Assembly: GCA_011364925.1 (NCBI GenBank)
Contig: RDOA01000009.1
Location: 1-64,000 of the forward strand
Source: Promethearchaeota archaeon
GTDB taxonomy: Archaea; Asgardarchaeota; Lokiarchaeia; Sigyniarchaeales; SOKP01
Direction of reading: 5' to 3'
Length of the DNA stretch: 64,000 nt
The notes below the pieces were generated by a model, which saw only the letters and a list, made by a program, of their open reading frames with translations, was not told the origin of the DNA and made no database searches. Each line of letters begins with the position of its first letter. Positions within the stretch are counted from its first letter, which is position 1. Of this stretch, positions 1 through 8,901 are shown piece by piece. The translations under genes and the position numbers were made by a program.

Positions 1-228
1 TGGATCTTGATTAGCACTAAGCCTAATCAAATTTTTATCCTTTAAATCCTTAAGGATTGTATACATGGTTGAGTCCGTTGGCGTCCAAAATCCTAATGTT
101 CGTTCTTCTATTAGTTTTTTGATTTGATAACCATGTGTAGGTTCTCTCTTTAATACCATTAAAACAAAAATGTTCACGAAACCCTTTTTCATGGTTCTTT
201 CAAACTTATTTGCGATATTTTCAACCAT
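1..228 (-). CDS. PadR-family transcriptional regulator, truncated by window edge
   Basis: This is the N-terminal 76 codons of a PadR-type winged-helix repressor, read from ATG at 228 down to base 1 with no stop. The wing-helix core is visible: a helix leading to 'REPTHGYQIKKLIEE', then 'TDSTMYTILKDLKDKNLI', the classic PadR pattern in which a Tyr-containing recognition helix precedes a short beta wing. The family usually represses its own promoter or a neighbouring detoxification or transport gene. The C-terminal dimerisation helix lies outside the window. Upstream are three evenly spaced ATACATC repeats that may be its operator. The family call is secure; the ligand and target are unknown. 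Confidence 0.85.
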   Translation of the reverse strand, partial: MVENIANKFERTMKKGFVNIFVLMVLKREPTHGYQIKKLIEERTLGFWTPTDSTMYTILKDLKDKNLIRLSANQDP

Positions 229-252
229 AATTTTCATTTAAAATTTTCAAAC

Positions 253-289
253 ATACATCGAAATCTGATACATCAGTTTTTGATACATC
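253..289. promoter_or_regulatory. Three ATACATC direct repeats at 15-bp spacing, candidate PadR operator
   Basis: The heptamer ATACATC occurs at 253-259, 268-274 and 283-289, exactly 15 bp apart. The middle copy lies in the palindrome TGATACATCA (266-275). The array sits 25-61 bp upstream of the PadR start and before a TATATAAAT stretch near 302. The spacing is seen directly; the operator role is inference from PadR autoregulation. Confidence 0.45.
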
Positions 290-487
290 GGTATTCGAAG
301 TATATAAATCTTATTATTATAGAATAATTGGTCCAATGAAAAATTACTTCAATTCAAAAAATTAGGTGTAGAGATCTTGTTCGTGAAATCTATGACAGTT
401 TCGAGTGTATTATTCTAGTATTATATTGATATATTATTTAGTTTTCTCGTCTAAATATTAAAAAAAAATGTTTTAACAGTTCATAAG

Positions 488-658
488 GTGGTTTTAATAA
501 AGCTCATAACATGTCATATTCCTGAACAATATTTAGCAGGGATAGAAAATCTTGTAAATATGAATGTTTATCCTAATCGATCTGAAGTTATCAGGGTTGC
601 TATTCGAGATCTATTAAAAGCGGAGTTAGGCACAATACTTCAAAAATCACAAGAATAA
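488..658 (+). CDS. Small ribbon-helix-helix (CopG-like) DNA-binding protein
   Basis: A 56-residue ORF starts at GTG 488 and ends at TAA 656-658. The pattern is a short beta strand ('LIKLITCHIPEQYLAGI'), helix A, then 'NVYPNRSEVIRVAIRDLL', the signature of ribbon-helix-helix repressors, where PNRSEVIR marks the turn and start of helix B. Such proteins bind DNA as dimers through the N-terminal ribbon. No in-frame ATG exists upstream before a stop-free but start-less stretch, so GTG is the best start. It could be an antitoxin or a stand-alone repressor; no toxin gene is visible beside it. Target unknown. Confidence 0.7.
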   Translation: MVLIKLITCHIPEQYLAGIENLVNMNVYPNRSEVIRVAIRDLLKAELGTILQKSQE

Positions 659-678
659 ACTTCATTTTTTTTAAATTT

Positions 679-1968
679 CTATAATAATTTAAACAGTTCC
701 CTTAGTGATGTTGTCATAATGTGAGATTGGACTTGCCTAGTTCCACCTCCAATTTCTTGTATACGAGAGATTCCTAGCAGATCTTGCATTAAAGTATTGT
801 CACATACTCCTGCGCCTCCCATGAGATTTGCACATTCATACACCACTCGTTCACTTAATTTAGCACTAAGAAATTTTAGCTGAGAAGCAGTAGTTCCCAA
901 AGCTAAGTTAAAGTCCTTAGGAAGAGTGCCTAGCTGTTCCAATTTATCGTCAACCATTTTACTTACATTAAGAGTTGCTAAAGTTAGACTCGTAGTTTGT
1001 GCCCAGAGATCCGCTAAAGGAAACCCTACTCCTTGATACTTTAAAATTTCTTTATCGAATTGCTTTCTCATGTTCGCATAAATTACGGCATGGGTAATAG
1101 CGTTCCAAGCTTCCGCAATATTTAAACATACAATAGTTAATCTCTCTAAATTTAGACCTTCAAATAAGTGCGACCTTCCTTCACCAGGTTTACCTAATAC
1201 GCAATTAGAAGAAATCCTTAAATTGTTAAAGTATTCCTTGGCTATGTGCATCCTTGGAGTCCAAGGAATGTTAATGCGCTCAGCAGTCCACCCGTTCAAA
1301 GAAGTGTCAACGAGGAATTGAGCCATAGTATTTCCGTTATTTTTTTCACTAACAGCATAGACTACGGCCCATCCTGCCTTACTTCCATTAGTTTGATATA
1401 TCTTTTCTCCGTTAAGCAAAAAACTCCCATCTTCTAGTTCTTCGCAAGTGGTTTGCATCCGTACTGCATCGGATCCTCTTTCTGGTTCGGTAATAACAAT
1501 TGCTCCTACTTTTTCCCCTGTAACTAGCTCTTTTACTGCTCTCAATCGAACTTCAACATCGTCGTTATGAAGCAAAATTGGATTTACTGCTATCGCTGTA
1601 GCTCCAGTAGACATTGTTAGTTGAGGATCAAAAAATTCCATCGCTAAAATTCTCATAAATTCAGCAGTCATCCCGTATGGTTCGTAATTTAAATTTACTT
1701 TCTCAAATTTGTGCAATCGAGAGATATAACCGTGCTTGCCTATTTCTGGTACCCATTCGTAGAAATCTTCGTTATGGGTTATACAGTTATCTTTTTCAAA
1801 GTTCTCAAAAAAAGCTTGAGCTTGCTTGAGAAATTGTAGATGTTCAGATTTTAAGAAGTTCGCTAGATTGTAAGATAAGAACTTATTTCGGGTGGGTAAA
1901 GAGAGTTTTTTGAGGATCTCATCGTCAATACATTGAACTTTGCCTTTTTTACCATTCACAATCGTCAC
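679..1968 (-). CDS. Acyl-CoA dehydrogenase, isovaleryl-CoA dehydrogenase-like
   Basis: This 429-residue flavoprotein has the acyl-CoA dehydrogenase layout: an N-terminal helical domain, a middle beta domain with 'ITEPERGSDAVRMQTT' (about 159-174), and a C-terminal helical domain with 'MRKQFDKEILKYQGV' and 'LMGGAGVCDNTLMQDLLG'. It should oxidise an acyl-CoA to the enoyl-CoA, passing electrons from FAD to an electron-transfer flavoprotein. The usual catalytic Glu of the 'YEGT' motif is absent; the segment reads 'EIGGGT' (405-410), as in isovaleryl-CoA dehydrogenase ('EIGAGT'). A Glu at 275 in 'NLERL' sits where that enzyme keeps its base. It lies 20 bp after the crotonase gene, so the two probably form an operon. 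The real substrate is not determinable. Confidence 0.88.
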   Translation of the reverse strand: MTIVNGKKGKVQCIDDEILKKLSLPTRNKFLSYNLANFLKSEHLQFLKQAQAFFENFEKDNCITHNEDFYEWVPEIGKHGYISRLHKFEKVNLNYEPYGMTAEFMRILAMEFFDPQLTMSTGATAIAVNPILLHNDDVEVRLRAVKELVTGEKVGAIVITEPERGSDAVRMQTTCEELEDGSFLLNGEKIYQTNGSKAGWAVVYAVSEKNNGNTMAQFLVDTSLNGWTAERINIPWTPRMHIAKEYFNNLRISSNCVLGKPGEGRSHLFEGLNLERLTIVCLNIAEAWNAITHAVIYANMRKQFDKEILKYQGVGFPLADLWAQTTSLTLATLNVSKMVDDKLEQLGTLPKDFNLALGTTASQLKFLSAKLSERVVYECANLMGGAGVCDNTLMQDLLGISRIQEIGGGTRQVQSHIMTTSLRELFKLL

Positions 1969-1988
1969 TTTTTTACAAAAAAATTATA

Positions 1989-2798
1989 CTATATTCCTCT
2001 ATCCTTCCAATCTGGTTTTCTTTTTTGCAGAAATGCTTTCGCACCTTCGGTATGTTTATCTCGTCTAACAAACATGGACATAACTCCTTCAGTTTCAATA
2101 AAAGTTCTTTCTTCGACAGTTCGCCCTACACATCGGACAACAGTTTCTTTATCCGTGCGAATAGCTCCTTGAGGGAGTTTACATATGGACAACGCTAATT
2201 CTTTAGCTCTTTTCATAAGTTGATCGTGAGGGACCACTTCGTTGACCAAGCCTATTCGATAAGCTTCCTGAGCGTCAATTACGCGCCCAGTGATAATGAG
2301 TTCCATAGCACGCGAGTATCCAATTACAAGTGGTAATCGAACGCAGAGTCCATCCCCTGCAACAATATTCCAACGGCGTTCAGTGGCTCCAAATTTAGCT
2401 CTTTCAGAAGCTATCCGAATATCTGCTAAAAGACAATTTTCAAGGCCTGCTGCGTAAGTATAACCATTTATGGCTGCAATAATTGGTTTGAAGATGTCGA
2501 ATTTTTTAGTATAGCCGCAAAATCCATCTACTCCATGCACAGCAACTCGAAATTGATCGTAATTGTCAATTCTCTCAAGCGCAGCAGCGTCGTTAAGGTC
2601 CCAACCCGCTGAAAACGCTTTATCCCCTGCTCCCGTAAAAATAGCTACTAACGCATCATCATCATCCCTAAAAGCTTTCCACGCTTCCTGTAATTCTAAA
2701 TTAGTTTCGTGATTGATGCAATTACGAACTTCTGGTCGATTTATAGTGATTGTGACAACCTGATCCTCTTTTTCATACAAAATATTCTTAAATTTCAT
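1989..2798 (-). CDS. Enoyl-CoA hydratase/isomerase (crotonase family)
   Basis: This 269-residue protein is a crotonase-fold enzyme. The oxyanion-hole segments are visible as 'AFSAGWDLND' and 'YAAGLENCLLADIRIAS', followed by 'FGATERRWNIVAGDG' and 'LPLVIGYSRAMELIITG', the usual conserved C-terminal half. In the family, two Glu residues activate water to hydrate enoyl-CoA; Glu in 'ATERRW' matches one position, while the second site reads 'AGDGL' and is less canonical, so an isomerase or other crotonase activity is possible. It is the first gene of a two-gene minus-strand unit with the acyl-CoA dehydrogenase, whose product would be its substrate. Confidence 0.88.
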   Translation of the reverse strand: MKFKNILYEKEDQVVTITINRPEVRNCINHETNLELQEAWKAFRDDDDALVAIFTGAGDKAFSAGWDLNDAAALERIDNYDQFRVAVHGVDGFCGYTKKFDIFKPIIAAINGYTYAAGLENCLLADIRIASERAKFGATERRWNIVAGDGLCVRLPLVIGYSRAMELIITGRVIDAQEAYRIGLVNEVVPHDQLMKRAKELALSICKLPQGAIRTDKETVVRCVGRTVEERTFIETEGVMSMFVRRDKHTEGAKAFLQKRKPDWKDRGI

Positions 2799-2928
2799 TT
2801 TGAAGTCTTTTATCTGTAGATTTTAAATTAAATTTTTGAACATTTAATAAGCAATTTAGTTATTGCTTATTGTTTAAAACTTTTTAATTTTGAAGGTTTA
2901 TTAGTATTAAAAGAAACTACCATTTAAA

Positions 2929-4077
2929 TTGAAATTAATGTTAGATGAAAAATATAAAAAAGCGGGACATATTATAGTGAAATCGGGTGCAGTACCAACA
3001 CCAGTGAATCAAACCTTAATAGATATATTGAAAACTCAATTAACTGAAGAAGAATTGGATTTCATTAATGCTTTTAGAAGGAAAACATCCCAAACGATGG
3101 AGCAGTTAAAAAAGACTAGTAAATTATCCGAAACTCAGATTCTATCTTTTGTAAAAAGATTAGCAAAGAAAGGATTCATATTTAATCAACCTAATTCACA
3201 GGGAGTTATGGTTTATCGCTTGATGCCATTGTTAATGGTCGGTGCGTTCGAATACCTCTACATGAAAAAAATTGAGCGTAATAAGGTTGAGGAAAAACTT
3301 GCGAAAATGTTTTCAAAATATTTCGATGAAACCAGAGATTTTATTCAAGCGAATTATGAACAAATCCTTCCAATATTTGAGAATATGCTTCCAATTGATA
3401 GAACGATGCCAATTTTAGCTGAAACCATTCAAGGAGACCAAATAAATGTAACTATAGGCAAAGAACTTGAAGTTCCCGAGGAATTTATCTTACCAACACA
3501 GAAGATAGAAGAATTAATTGAAAAATTCGATGATATTGCTGTTGGACATTGCTTTTGTAGACACCACAGAGATTTATTAGGGAAACCCTGTAAAGTCACT
3601 AACTTGAGGGAAAATTGCTTTACATTCGGTAAATCCGCAAGGTTTGTAGAAGAACAAGGATTTGGGCGTTTGATCTCTAAGGAAGAGGCATTAAAGATTA
3701 TGAAAAAATCTGAAGATGACGGCTTAGTCCATAAAGCATTTCACCCCCATTCAGATATTACAAAAGCAGAAACAAGTATTTGCAATTGCTGTAAGGACTG
3801 TTGTGGTACTTTAGAATGGTGGAGAATGGGAATGGTTGCGTTAATCAACTCAACAAATCATTTGTCTCAAATAAACCCAGATCTATGCAGTGGTTGTGGA
3901 ATTTGCGTAGAAAAATGTCCCGTTGACGCAATAAAATTAAATGAAATTAATGTGGCTGAGGTAAACGGTGAAAATTGTGTTGGATGTGGGGTATGTGCGC
4001 ATTTTTGTCCTGAAAACGCGATCTCCTTGCTTGAAGGTATGCGAAAAGTATATGTAGCACCTCCAAAGCTAAGATAA
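2929..4077 (+). CDS. Winged-helix/four-Cys-motif dicluster ferredoxin protein
   Basis: This 382-residue protein joins an N-terminal winged-helix-like region (about 35-100, 'MEQLKKTSKLSETQILSFVKR') to a C-terminal dicluster ferredoxin: C320, C323, C326, C330 and C350, C353, C356, C360. Between them are extra cysteine groups not explained by the ferredoxin: C208, C210, C221, C230 and C285, C287, C288, C291, C292. They suggest another metal centre. A shorter paralogue at 31523-32338 keeps the same extra groups, so they are functional. It is probably a cytoplasmic electron carrier or redox-responsive regulator. Start is TTG 2929 with an alternative ATG at 2938. No clear operon partner. Confidence 0.75.
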   Translation: MKLMLDEKYKKAGHIIVKSGAVPTPVNQTLIDILKTQLTEEELDFINAFRRKTSQTMEQLKKTSKLSETQILSFVKRLAKKGFIFNQPNSQGVMVYRLMPLLMVGAFEYLYMKKIERNKVEEKLAKMFSKYFDETRDFIQANYEQILPIFENMLPIDRTMPILAETIQGDQINVTIGKELEVPEEFILPTQKIEELIEKFDDIAVGHCFCRHHRDLLGKPCKVTNLRENCFTFGKSARFVEEQGFGRLISKEEALKIMKKSEDDGLVHKAFHPHSDITKAETSICNCCKDCCGTLEWWRMGMVALINSTNHLSQINPDLCSGCGICVEKCPVDAIKLNEINVAEVNGENCVGCGVCAHFCPENAISLLEGMRKVYVAPPKLR

Positions 4078-4126
4078 TAAGATTATGTAATTCTATTATA
4101 TTTTATATTTTTTCTTTTAATCCATT

Positions 4127-5044
4127 TCATTTTAAGATTACTAAGCTGAGTGTCATGATAAACATTCCAACAATTATCCCAAGAATGGATAGGTGTTCGT
4201 ATCCTAGTGATCTTGAAGCAGGTAACAATTCGTCCAACGAAATGTATACCATTACACCAGCAACGATAGCAAGCATTGCACTTAATACAAATGGAGTAAT
4301 AAATGGAGCTAAAACGATCCAAGTAATAGCAGCACCTAATGGCTCGCTTATTCCGGAAAGAAACGACCACTTAAATGCCTTTTTCTTATTTCCTGTAACT
4401 GTATAAATAGGCACGGCGACAGCTATTCCTTCAGGAATGTTATGAAGGGCTATCGCTACTGCTAAAATGAGTCCTAATTGAACATTTGTGATTCCTCCTA
4501 TAAAAGTAGCCATTCCTTCAGGAAAATTATGAATGAAAACACCTAAAAATGTAAAAATCGATGTTTTTACGAAATTTACTTCTGAATTGCGTCCACGACC
4601 ATCGCGAGGTCGTTTTTTGGTCCCATCTCTTGGTCCTTGACGAAGTCCTCGACGATTTCGATGCTCTCTAATTTTTGGTTTTTTATGGTATAAAACATGA
4701 TGTGAATGAGGTATGCAGGATCCATTAGTGTTGGTTAACATTTCTATTGAATCTTCGAATTCATACTCGTGAGAGATAAATGCATCAATACCGAACATAA
4801 TTAACAGCCCCAGAAAGAAAAATAGTGAAGCATTTAATAATTTAAGGGATTTAATAGCTTCTTGCAATAGTTCTAAAAATGCTATCAATATCATTACTCC
4901 TGCTGAAAATCCCATTATAAAGGAAATAAATTTAGGATTAGGTTTTTTTACAATGAATGCAATAACACTTCCGATTGTGGTTGATAATCCAGCAAGTAAG
5001 CTTAAAAAGAACGCAAATAAAAAGTCTTCCAATGAAAAATTCAC
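4127..5044 (-). CDS. ZIP-family divalent metal transporter
   Basis: This 305-residue membrane protein is a ZIP transporter for zinc, iron or similar metals entering the cytoplasm. It has about eight hydrophobic segments and the two transport motifs in helices IV and V: 'HNFPEG' (H172-G177) and 'HNIPEG' (H201-G206), which supply the intramembrane metal ligands. The cytoplasmic loop between helices III and IV (about 100-160) is unusual: beyond a short 'HSHH' it is rich in Arg, Lys and Gly rather than His ('RRGLRQGPRDGTKKRPRDGR'), which might bind RNA or acidic lipids. ZupT/GufA-like length. Metal specificity cannot be read from the sequence. Confidence 0.92.
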   Translation of the reverse strand: MNFSLEDFLFAFFLSLLAGLSTTIGSVIAFIVKKPNPKFISFIMGFSAGVMILIAFLELLQEAIKSLKLLNASLFFFLGLLIMFGIDAFISHEYEFEDSIEMLTNTNGSCIPHSHHVLYHKKPKIREHRNRRGLRQGPRDGTKKRPRDGRGRNSEVNFVKTSIFTFLGVFIHNFPEGMATFIGGITNVQLGLILAVAIALHNIPEGIAVAVPIYTVTGNKKKAFKWSFLSGISEPLGAAITWIVLAPFITPFVLSAMLAIVAGVMVYISLDELLPASRSLGYEHLSILGIIVGMFIMTLSLVILK

Positions 5045-5294
5045 TAATTTAGTTATATCTAAATTAATGTAATAATAAACAATATTTAAAAGTTTTGGAA
5101 TCTAAATCTTCTATATTATCTACTTATAATTAAAATCTTTTGAAGATTTTTTACGAAAATTATTATAGCATCAATAGATTACGAAAGAAAAAGCTATGAA
5201 ATGTTTTGCGGTCAATTGAGTCTATATTGATACCATTAATAATATTGATTCATTTCACTATTTAAAGATATAACATTTGAGTTAGGATTTTTTG

Positions 5295-6323
5295 ATGAGA
5301 GAACTAAGTCAAGCTGATAAACTCTTCTTCTTTGAAAGAAGCTTTTTTACGTTAGATGGATTATGGATGATTGAAGTCGAAAATATTACTAATTGGGAGA
5401 CCGCTTTAAATATTGATTTGACTGTATGGAAAAAGGTGCTTAAAATTGTGATTCGTAGATTGAAGAAATACTTAAATTTGGTTGGAAACGATTTAAATGC
5501 CTTAGTAGACATTCTAACATTCCGATGGTCTATAGAAGGTTGGGGATACAAAGTATTGACGCGTGAACACGATAAAGTTAAAATTATAGTCAACCAATGT
5601 CCTTATAAAGGAACAATGGATCGTAATCCGGAACGTACTGAAAAGCTACCCTTAATTTGCAGAGATATGTGTATTCCTCTGTATAAATCCGTGAGTAAAG
5701 AATTTAATAAAAATATAACCTTGTATAGACCATTAAGTATGGGATTAGGAGACGATTATTGCGAGTTTTCATTTTCTTACGAAGAAACTGCTAAGGATGA
5801 TAATATACTGGGTGATCTTACTAAAAATGCGAGAAAAATTAGTAAAGAAGATAAACTTTTTTATTTTGAAAAAACTTTTCGAACTCTGGATGGAATATGG
5901 ATGATAGAATCAGAAAAAGAGCTTGGTTGGGATACGGCTCTCAAACTTGATATCATGGTGTGGCAGAAATTATATAAAATTACTTTCCGCCGAGTGAAAA
6001 AGTATTTAAAAATAAGTGGGAATACATTAGAGGATTTAGTTAATATCTTGTCTTTTATTTGGAATTGCGAAGGAAACATTCACGACATTTATGAAGTTGG
6101 AGAAAATAAGTTTACAATAAGTATTGTGGAATGTCCTTACATAGAAGCAATGAAAAGGAATCCTGAAAGGCACAACAGGATTGAGTCAATTTGTAAAGAA
6201 ATGTGTGTATCCTATTTACGCCCTGTTATTAACGAATTCAATCCTGAAATTGAAATCACTAGAGATAAATTTATAGGATTAGGGGACGTAAAGTGTAATA
6301 TTATATTAAGTTTGAAAGAATAG
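5295..6323 (+). CDS. Tandem DUF6125/ATC hydrolase-like repeat protein
   Basis: This protein of about 342 residues consists of two homologous halves, roughly 5-165 and 180-340. Each begins 'ADKLFFFER.FFTLDGLWMIE' or 'EDKLFYFEKTFRTLDGIWMIE', continues through 'W..ALN.D..VW.K..KI..RR.KKYL', and ends with 'CPY....RNPER....IC..MC' and 'GLGDDYCEF' or 'GLGDVKCNI'. The pattern resembles DUF6125 and the L-2-amino-thiazoline-4-carboxylate hydrolase-like family, which use conserved Cys residues; that assignment is from memory. Function unknown, possibly a small-molecule sensor or hydrolase. ATG 5295 is preferred to TTG 5292 because it lies just after GTTAGGA. Confidence 0.6.
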   Translation: MRELSQADKLFFFERSFFTLDGLWMIEVENITNWETALNIDLTVWKKVLKIVIRRLKKYLNLVGNDLNALVDILTFRWSIEGWGYKVLTREHDKVKIIVNQCPYKGTMDRNPERTEKLPLICRDMCIPLYKSVSKEFNKNITLYRPLSMGLGDDYCEFSFSYEETAKDDNILGDLTKNARKISKEDKLFYFEKTFRTLDGIWMIESEKELGWDTALKLDIMVWQKLYKITFRRVKKYLKISGNTLEDLVNILSFIWNCEGNIHDIYEVGENKFTISIVECPYIEAMKRNPERHNRIESICKEMCVSYLRPVINEFNPEIEITRDKFIGLGDVKCNIILSLKE

Positions 6324-6348
6324 AAAGCTTATCAGTCTTATGTTCCTT

Positions 6349-8214
6349 CTAATTATAAACTTGTTTATAAAAATCCACTTGATTTTTGACTTTAGATTTA
6401 ATTAAATCTTGTTCTAGTGGTTCTAAATTGTAAAGCTCGAAGATAATAGCATCTACATCTCTTATTTCAGATATGATTTCTTTACTAAAAAATCCATTAT
6501 TATCTAAAAGTGAGTTTGTAATTCGTTGAACGCAATCGCTTAGTTTTAGTTTTATCTTTGTTGTCGCATCCATAACAGGTAAATGTCGTATCATATATTG
6601 ATTTAGATTTATTGTTGTATTTTGTTGATTGTTAATTCCATAAAAACAGTAGAATTGAATTAAAGAAGAATTTATAATTGCGTTGAGGTATCTCAGCTCT
6701 ATTTCATCCTCACATATTAGAGAGTAGATTGAAGAAGTAAAGCATACTCTTTCTTTACTGAACACAGATTGAGGAAAAATACTGTTATGTTTAATTAACA
6801 ATTTGGGATTAATATAAAATTCGTATTTTTTGCCTTTTAGAATTTTTGGATCGACTCTTTCGATATCAAATGATTTTTCTTTTTTAAAATAATAGTAATT
6901 AAAATCCCCTTTAGCTTTTATAAAGTAGCAGCTATTATTGGTGTTTTCCTCTATAATATCTAATACTCTCTTTAATCCTTTATCTTCTTCTCCTCTGATC
7001 ATGTTTGGGATTCGCTCGATATTAAGATAATTTAAATTCCCCAAGTGTTCGATCTTGTTGATAAGTTTTAAGATAATTTTATTTGGTTTAATTCTAATGC
7101 GATTCAGCGTAAAAGTTTTAGCACTACAATATGGACAATTAAATTCGTGTGTATATACATAAATCTTTTTGGTTTGAACGCTTAAATTGCAAACTTTATT
7201 TAAACATATCCTTAAAGAATCAAATTTTTGAGCCGGGTATCGGAGAATTTTTTCATTAGGATATTGATAAATTTCCAAATCCTTTTTCTCTTTTCCTTTT
7301 TTCTCATAGAATAGGATTTGGACTTCATTTGTAGCTTTAGCGAACAAATTAGGACCGAGATCATATATTTTGAGAATATTAGCACATGATAATAACTTAT
7401 TTCTAAATTCTACATACCCTTGTCTTAATAAGAAGCTTTTTGGTACTAAGTATCCTATTATGTTATCAGTCCAATCAATGGATTTTATGATAAAAGCACA
7501 GTAAATGTCGTTATAAAAAATATTTTCTAATTTTAGTCTTTCTTTTTGTTTTTTATCCAATATATTACCATAAGGAGGATTGCCGATAACGAAATCATAT
7601 TTCTTTTCAGCTTTTAGTCTTAAACTATCTTCCAATAATATGTTTGATGCTAGGGTCGAGATTAGAGAAGAATTGTTTGGATTATTTTTATTATACGCCC
7701 ATTTAAATAATTTTAAGATACATAATTTTCTAGCGTACTCATTAATTTCGAAACCAAAAATGTTTTTCAAGATATTACATTTATTTTCAACTACATCTAA
7801 TTCTGGTTCAAGAAGTCGAATAAGTTCATAAATTTTATCTAAAGCACTTACAAGAAATGCTCCCGAACCACAGGCAGGATCGAGAACAGTAAAATTTAGC
7901 ATATTTTGTTTAACGATTCCTTTTAGATCAGGATTTAGATAGGCAATATCATCTAAACTTTTAATTTCATTACCATCAAGGCATTTATTCAAGAAAAGGA
8001 CTATTCCTTCAGAAACTATGAAGTTTGTAACAGATTCTCGTGTGTAATAAGTCCCTTCCCTTTTTCTATTTCCATGTTCACTTAAGAAATCTGATTCAAT
8101 TCTCGATAATTCTTCAAAAATCTTTGATAGGTTGATTTGGTCACCAGTTTCAATATAATTTAGGGTTGATTCGAATGCAATGTCAACATTATGGAATATA
8201 TCTCTTTCCTTCAT
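6349..8214 (-). CDS. N6-adenine DNA methyltransferase, TaqI/Eco57I type, orphan
   Basis: This 621-residue protein carries SAM-binding motif I 'DPACGSGAFLVSALDKIYEL' (112-131) and the adenine-methyltransferase catalytic motif NPPY (212-215). The start 'REGTYYTRESVTNFIV' is typical of Eco57I/PglX-related enzymes, and the C-terminal half resembles a target-recognition domain of TaqI type, with a partial zinc-knuckle 'CPYC'. No nuclease motif is seen in it and no restriction gene is adjacent, so it is probably an orphan methyltransferase or a remnant of a type IIG or BREX-like system. It should methylate adenine in a specific DNA sequence. The reading frame is intact. Confidence 0.85.
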   Translation of the reverse strand: MKERDIFHNVDIAFESTLNYIETGDQINLSKIFEELSRIESDFLSEHGNRKREGTYYTRESVTNFIVSEGIVLFLNKCLDGNEIKSLDDIAYLNPDLKGIVKQNMLNFTVLDPACGSGAFLVSALDKIYELIRLLEPELDVVENKCNILKNIFGFEINEYARKLCILKLFKWAYNKNNPNNSSLISTLASNILLEDSLRLKAEKKYDFVIGNPPYGNILDKKQKERLKLENIFYNDIYCAFIIKSIDWTDNIIGYLVPKSFLLRQGYVEFRNKLLSCANILKIYDLGPNLFAKATNEVQILFYEKKGKEKKDLEIYQYPNEKILRYPAQKFDSLRICLNKVCNLSVQTKKIYVYTHEFNCPYCSAKTFTLNRIRIKPNKIILKLINKIEHLGNLNYLNIERIPNMIRGEEDKGLKRVLDIIEENTNNSCYFIKAKGDFNYYYFKKEKSFDIERVDPKILKGKKYEFYINPKLLIKHNSIFPQSVFSKERVCFTSSIYSLICEDEIELRYLNAIINSSLIQFYCFYGINNQQNTTINLNQYMIRHLPVMDATTKIKLKLSDCVQRITNSLLDNNGFFSKEIISEIRDVDAIIFELYNLEPLEQDLIKSKVKNQVDFYKQVYN

Positions 8215-8350
8215 ACTTTTACATTATGGAGCTTATTGATAATCTATTGATAATATAGAAACCGAAAAATATAATCCTGTAGATAGTTAATTCTTATAAT
8301 GCATATTCTTTATCTTTTTATAGTTAAATTTATTTATTAATATCAGAAGC

Positions 8351-8842
8351 ATGACAAATAACGAAGATGAAAAAGACGGAGTAGCTCCGATCAAGCCTAT
8401 AATCAAAAAAATGAAAAAGGAATACGATAGAGATCCTACTGATTGGAGAGTAATTGGATCTAAAGACGATCACGGAAATACAGATACTTTTATAACTAAA
8501 AAACCAAATGCTTACTGGTTAAAATCCAAGATGCTAAATCCCTATTCATCTTTAAGTATGGGTACAGTGGTTCGTAACATCGACAATGATATCGACGAGA
8601 CGTCAGAGAAAGGGAAAGCTTTATCTCCAGACGAGATGCTTCGATTGTTTGGCATGATTGTGCCAATAAAAAAAGATCAAAGTATCGTTGCTTCAGGAAT
8701 TGAGAAATTTTCTCAACAACATGGAGACTATTTAAAAAAAATAATTGCTGAAAGAGATTCAAATCTAGGTTTCCAGATGGTAAAAAGAATTGATGAGGAG
8801 TTTACCAAAAAATATCCTCAAAGAAAGAATTTATATATTTAA
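8351..8842 (+). CDS. Conserved-looking hypothetical protein, 163 residues
   Basis: I do not recognise this family. The protein is soluble and charged, with Lys/Asp/Glu throughout and no membrane segment or cysteine. The middle contains 'NAYWLKSKMLNPYSSLSMGT' and the C-terminal third looks alpha-helical. It starts at ATG 8351, diverges from the DNA methyltransferase gene with 136 bp between their starts, and could share its promoter region. A link to the methyltransferase is possible but rests on position only. Confidence 0.55.
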   Translation: MTNNEDEKDGVAPIKPIIKKMKKEYDRDPTDWRVIGSKDDHGNTDTFITKKPNAYWLKSKMLNPYSSLSMGTVVRNIDNDIDETSEKGKALSPDEMLRLFGMIVPIKKDQSIVASGIEKFSQQHGDYLKKIIAERDSNLGFQMVKRIDEEFTKKYPQRKNLYI

Positions 8843-8901
8843 AAAATTTTGTGCTTTTCCTAGTTCCAATTTGTAATATTATAAAAAAAGATAAATATTA
8901 C

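Noticed and set aside
4083-4370. 95-residue minus-strand ORF inside the ZIP gene
   Set aside because: It overlaps the well-supported ZIP reading frame on the same strand in another phase and resembles nothing.
6349-8842. Complete restriction-modification system
   Set aside because: No nuclease motif in the methyltransferase or in the adjacent hypothetical genes.
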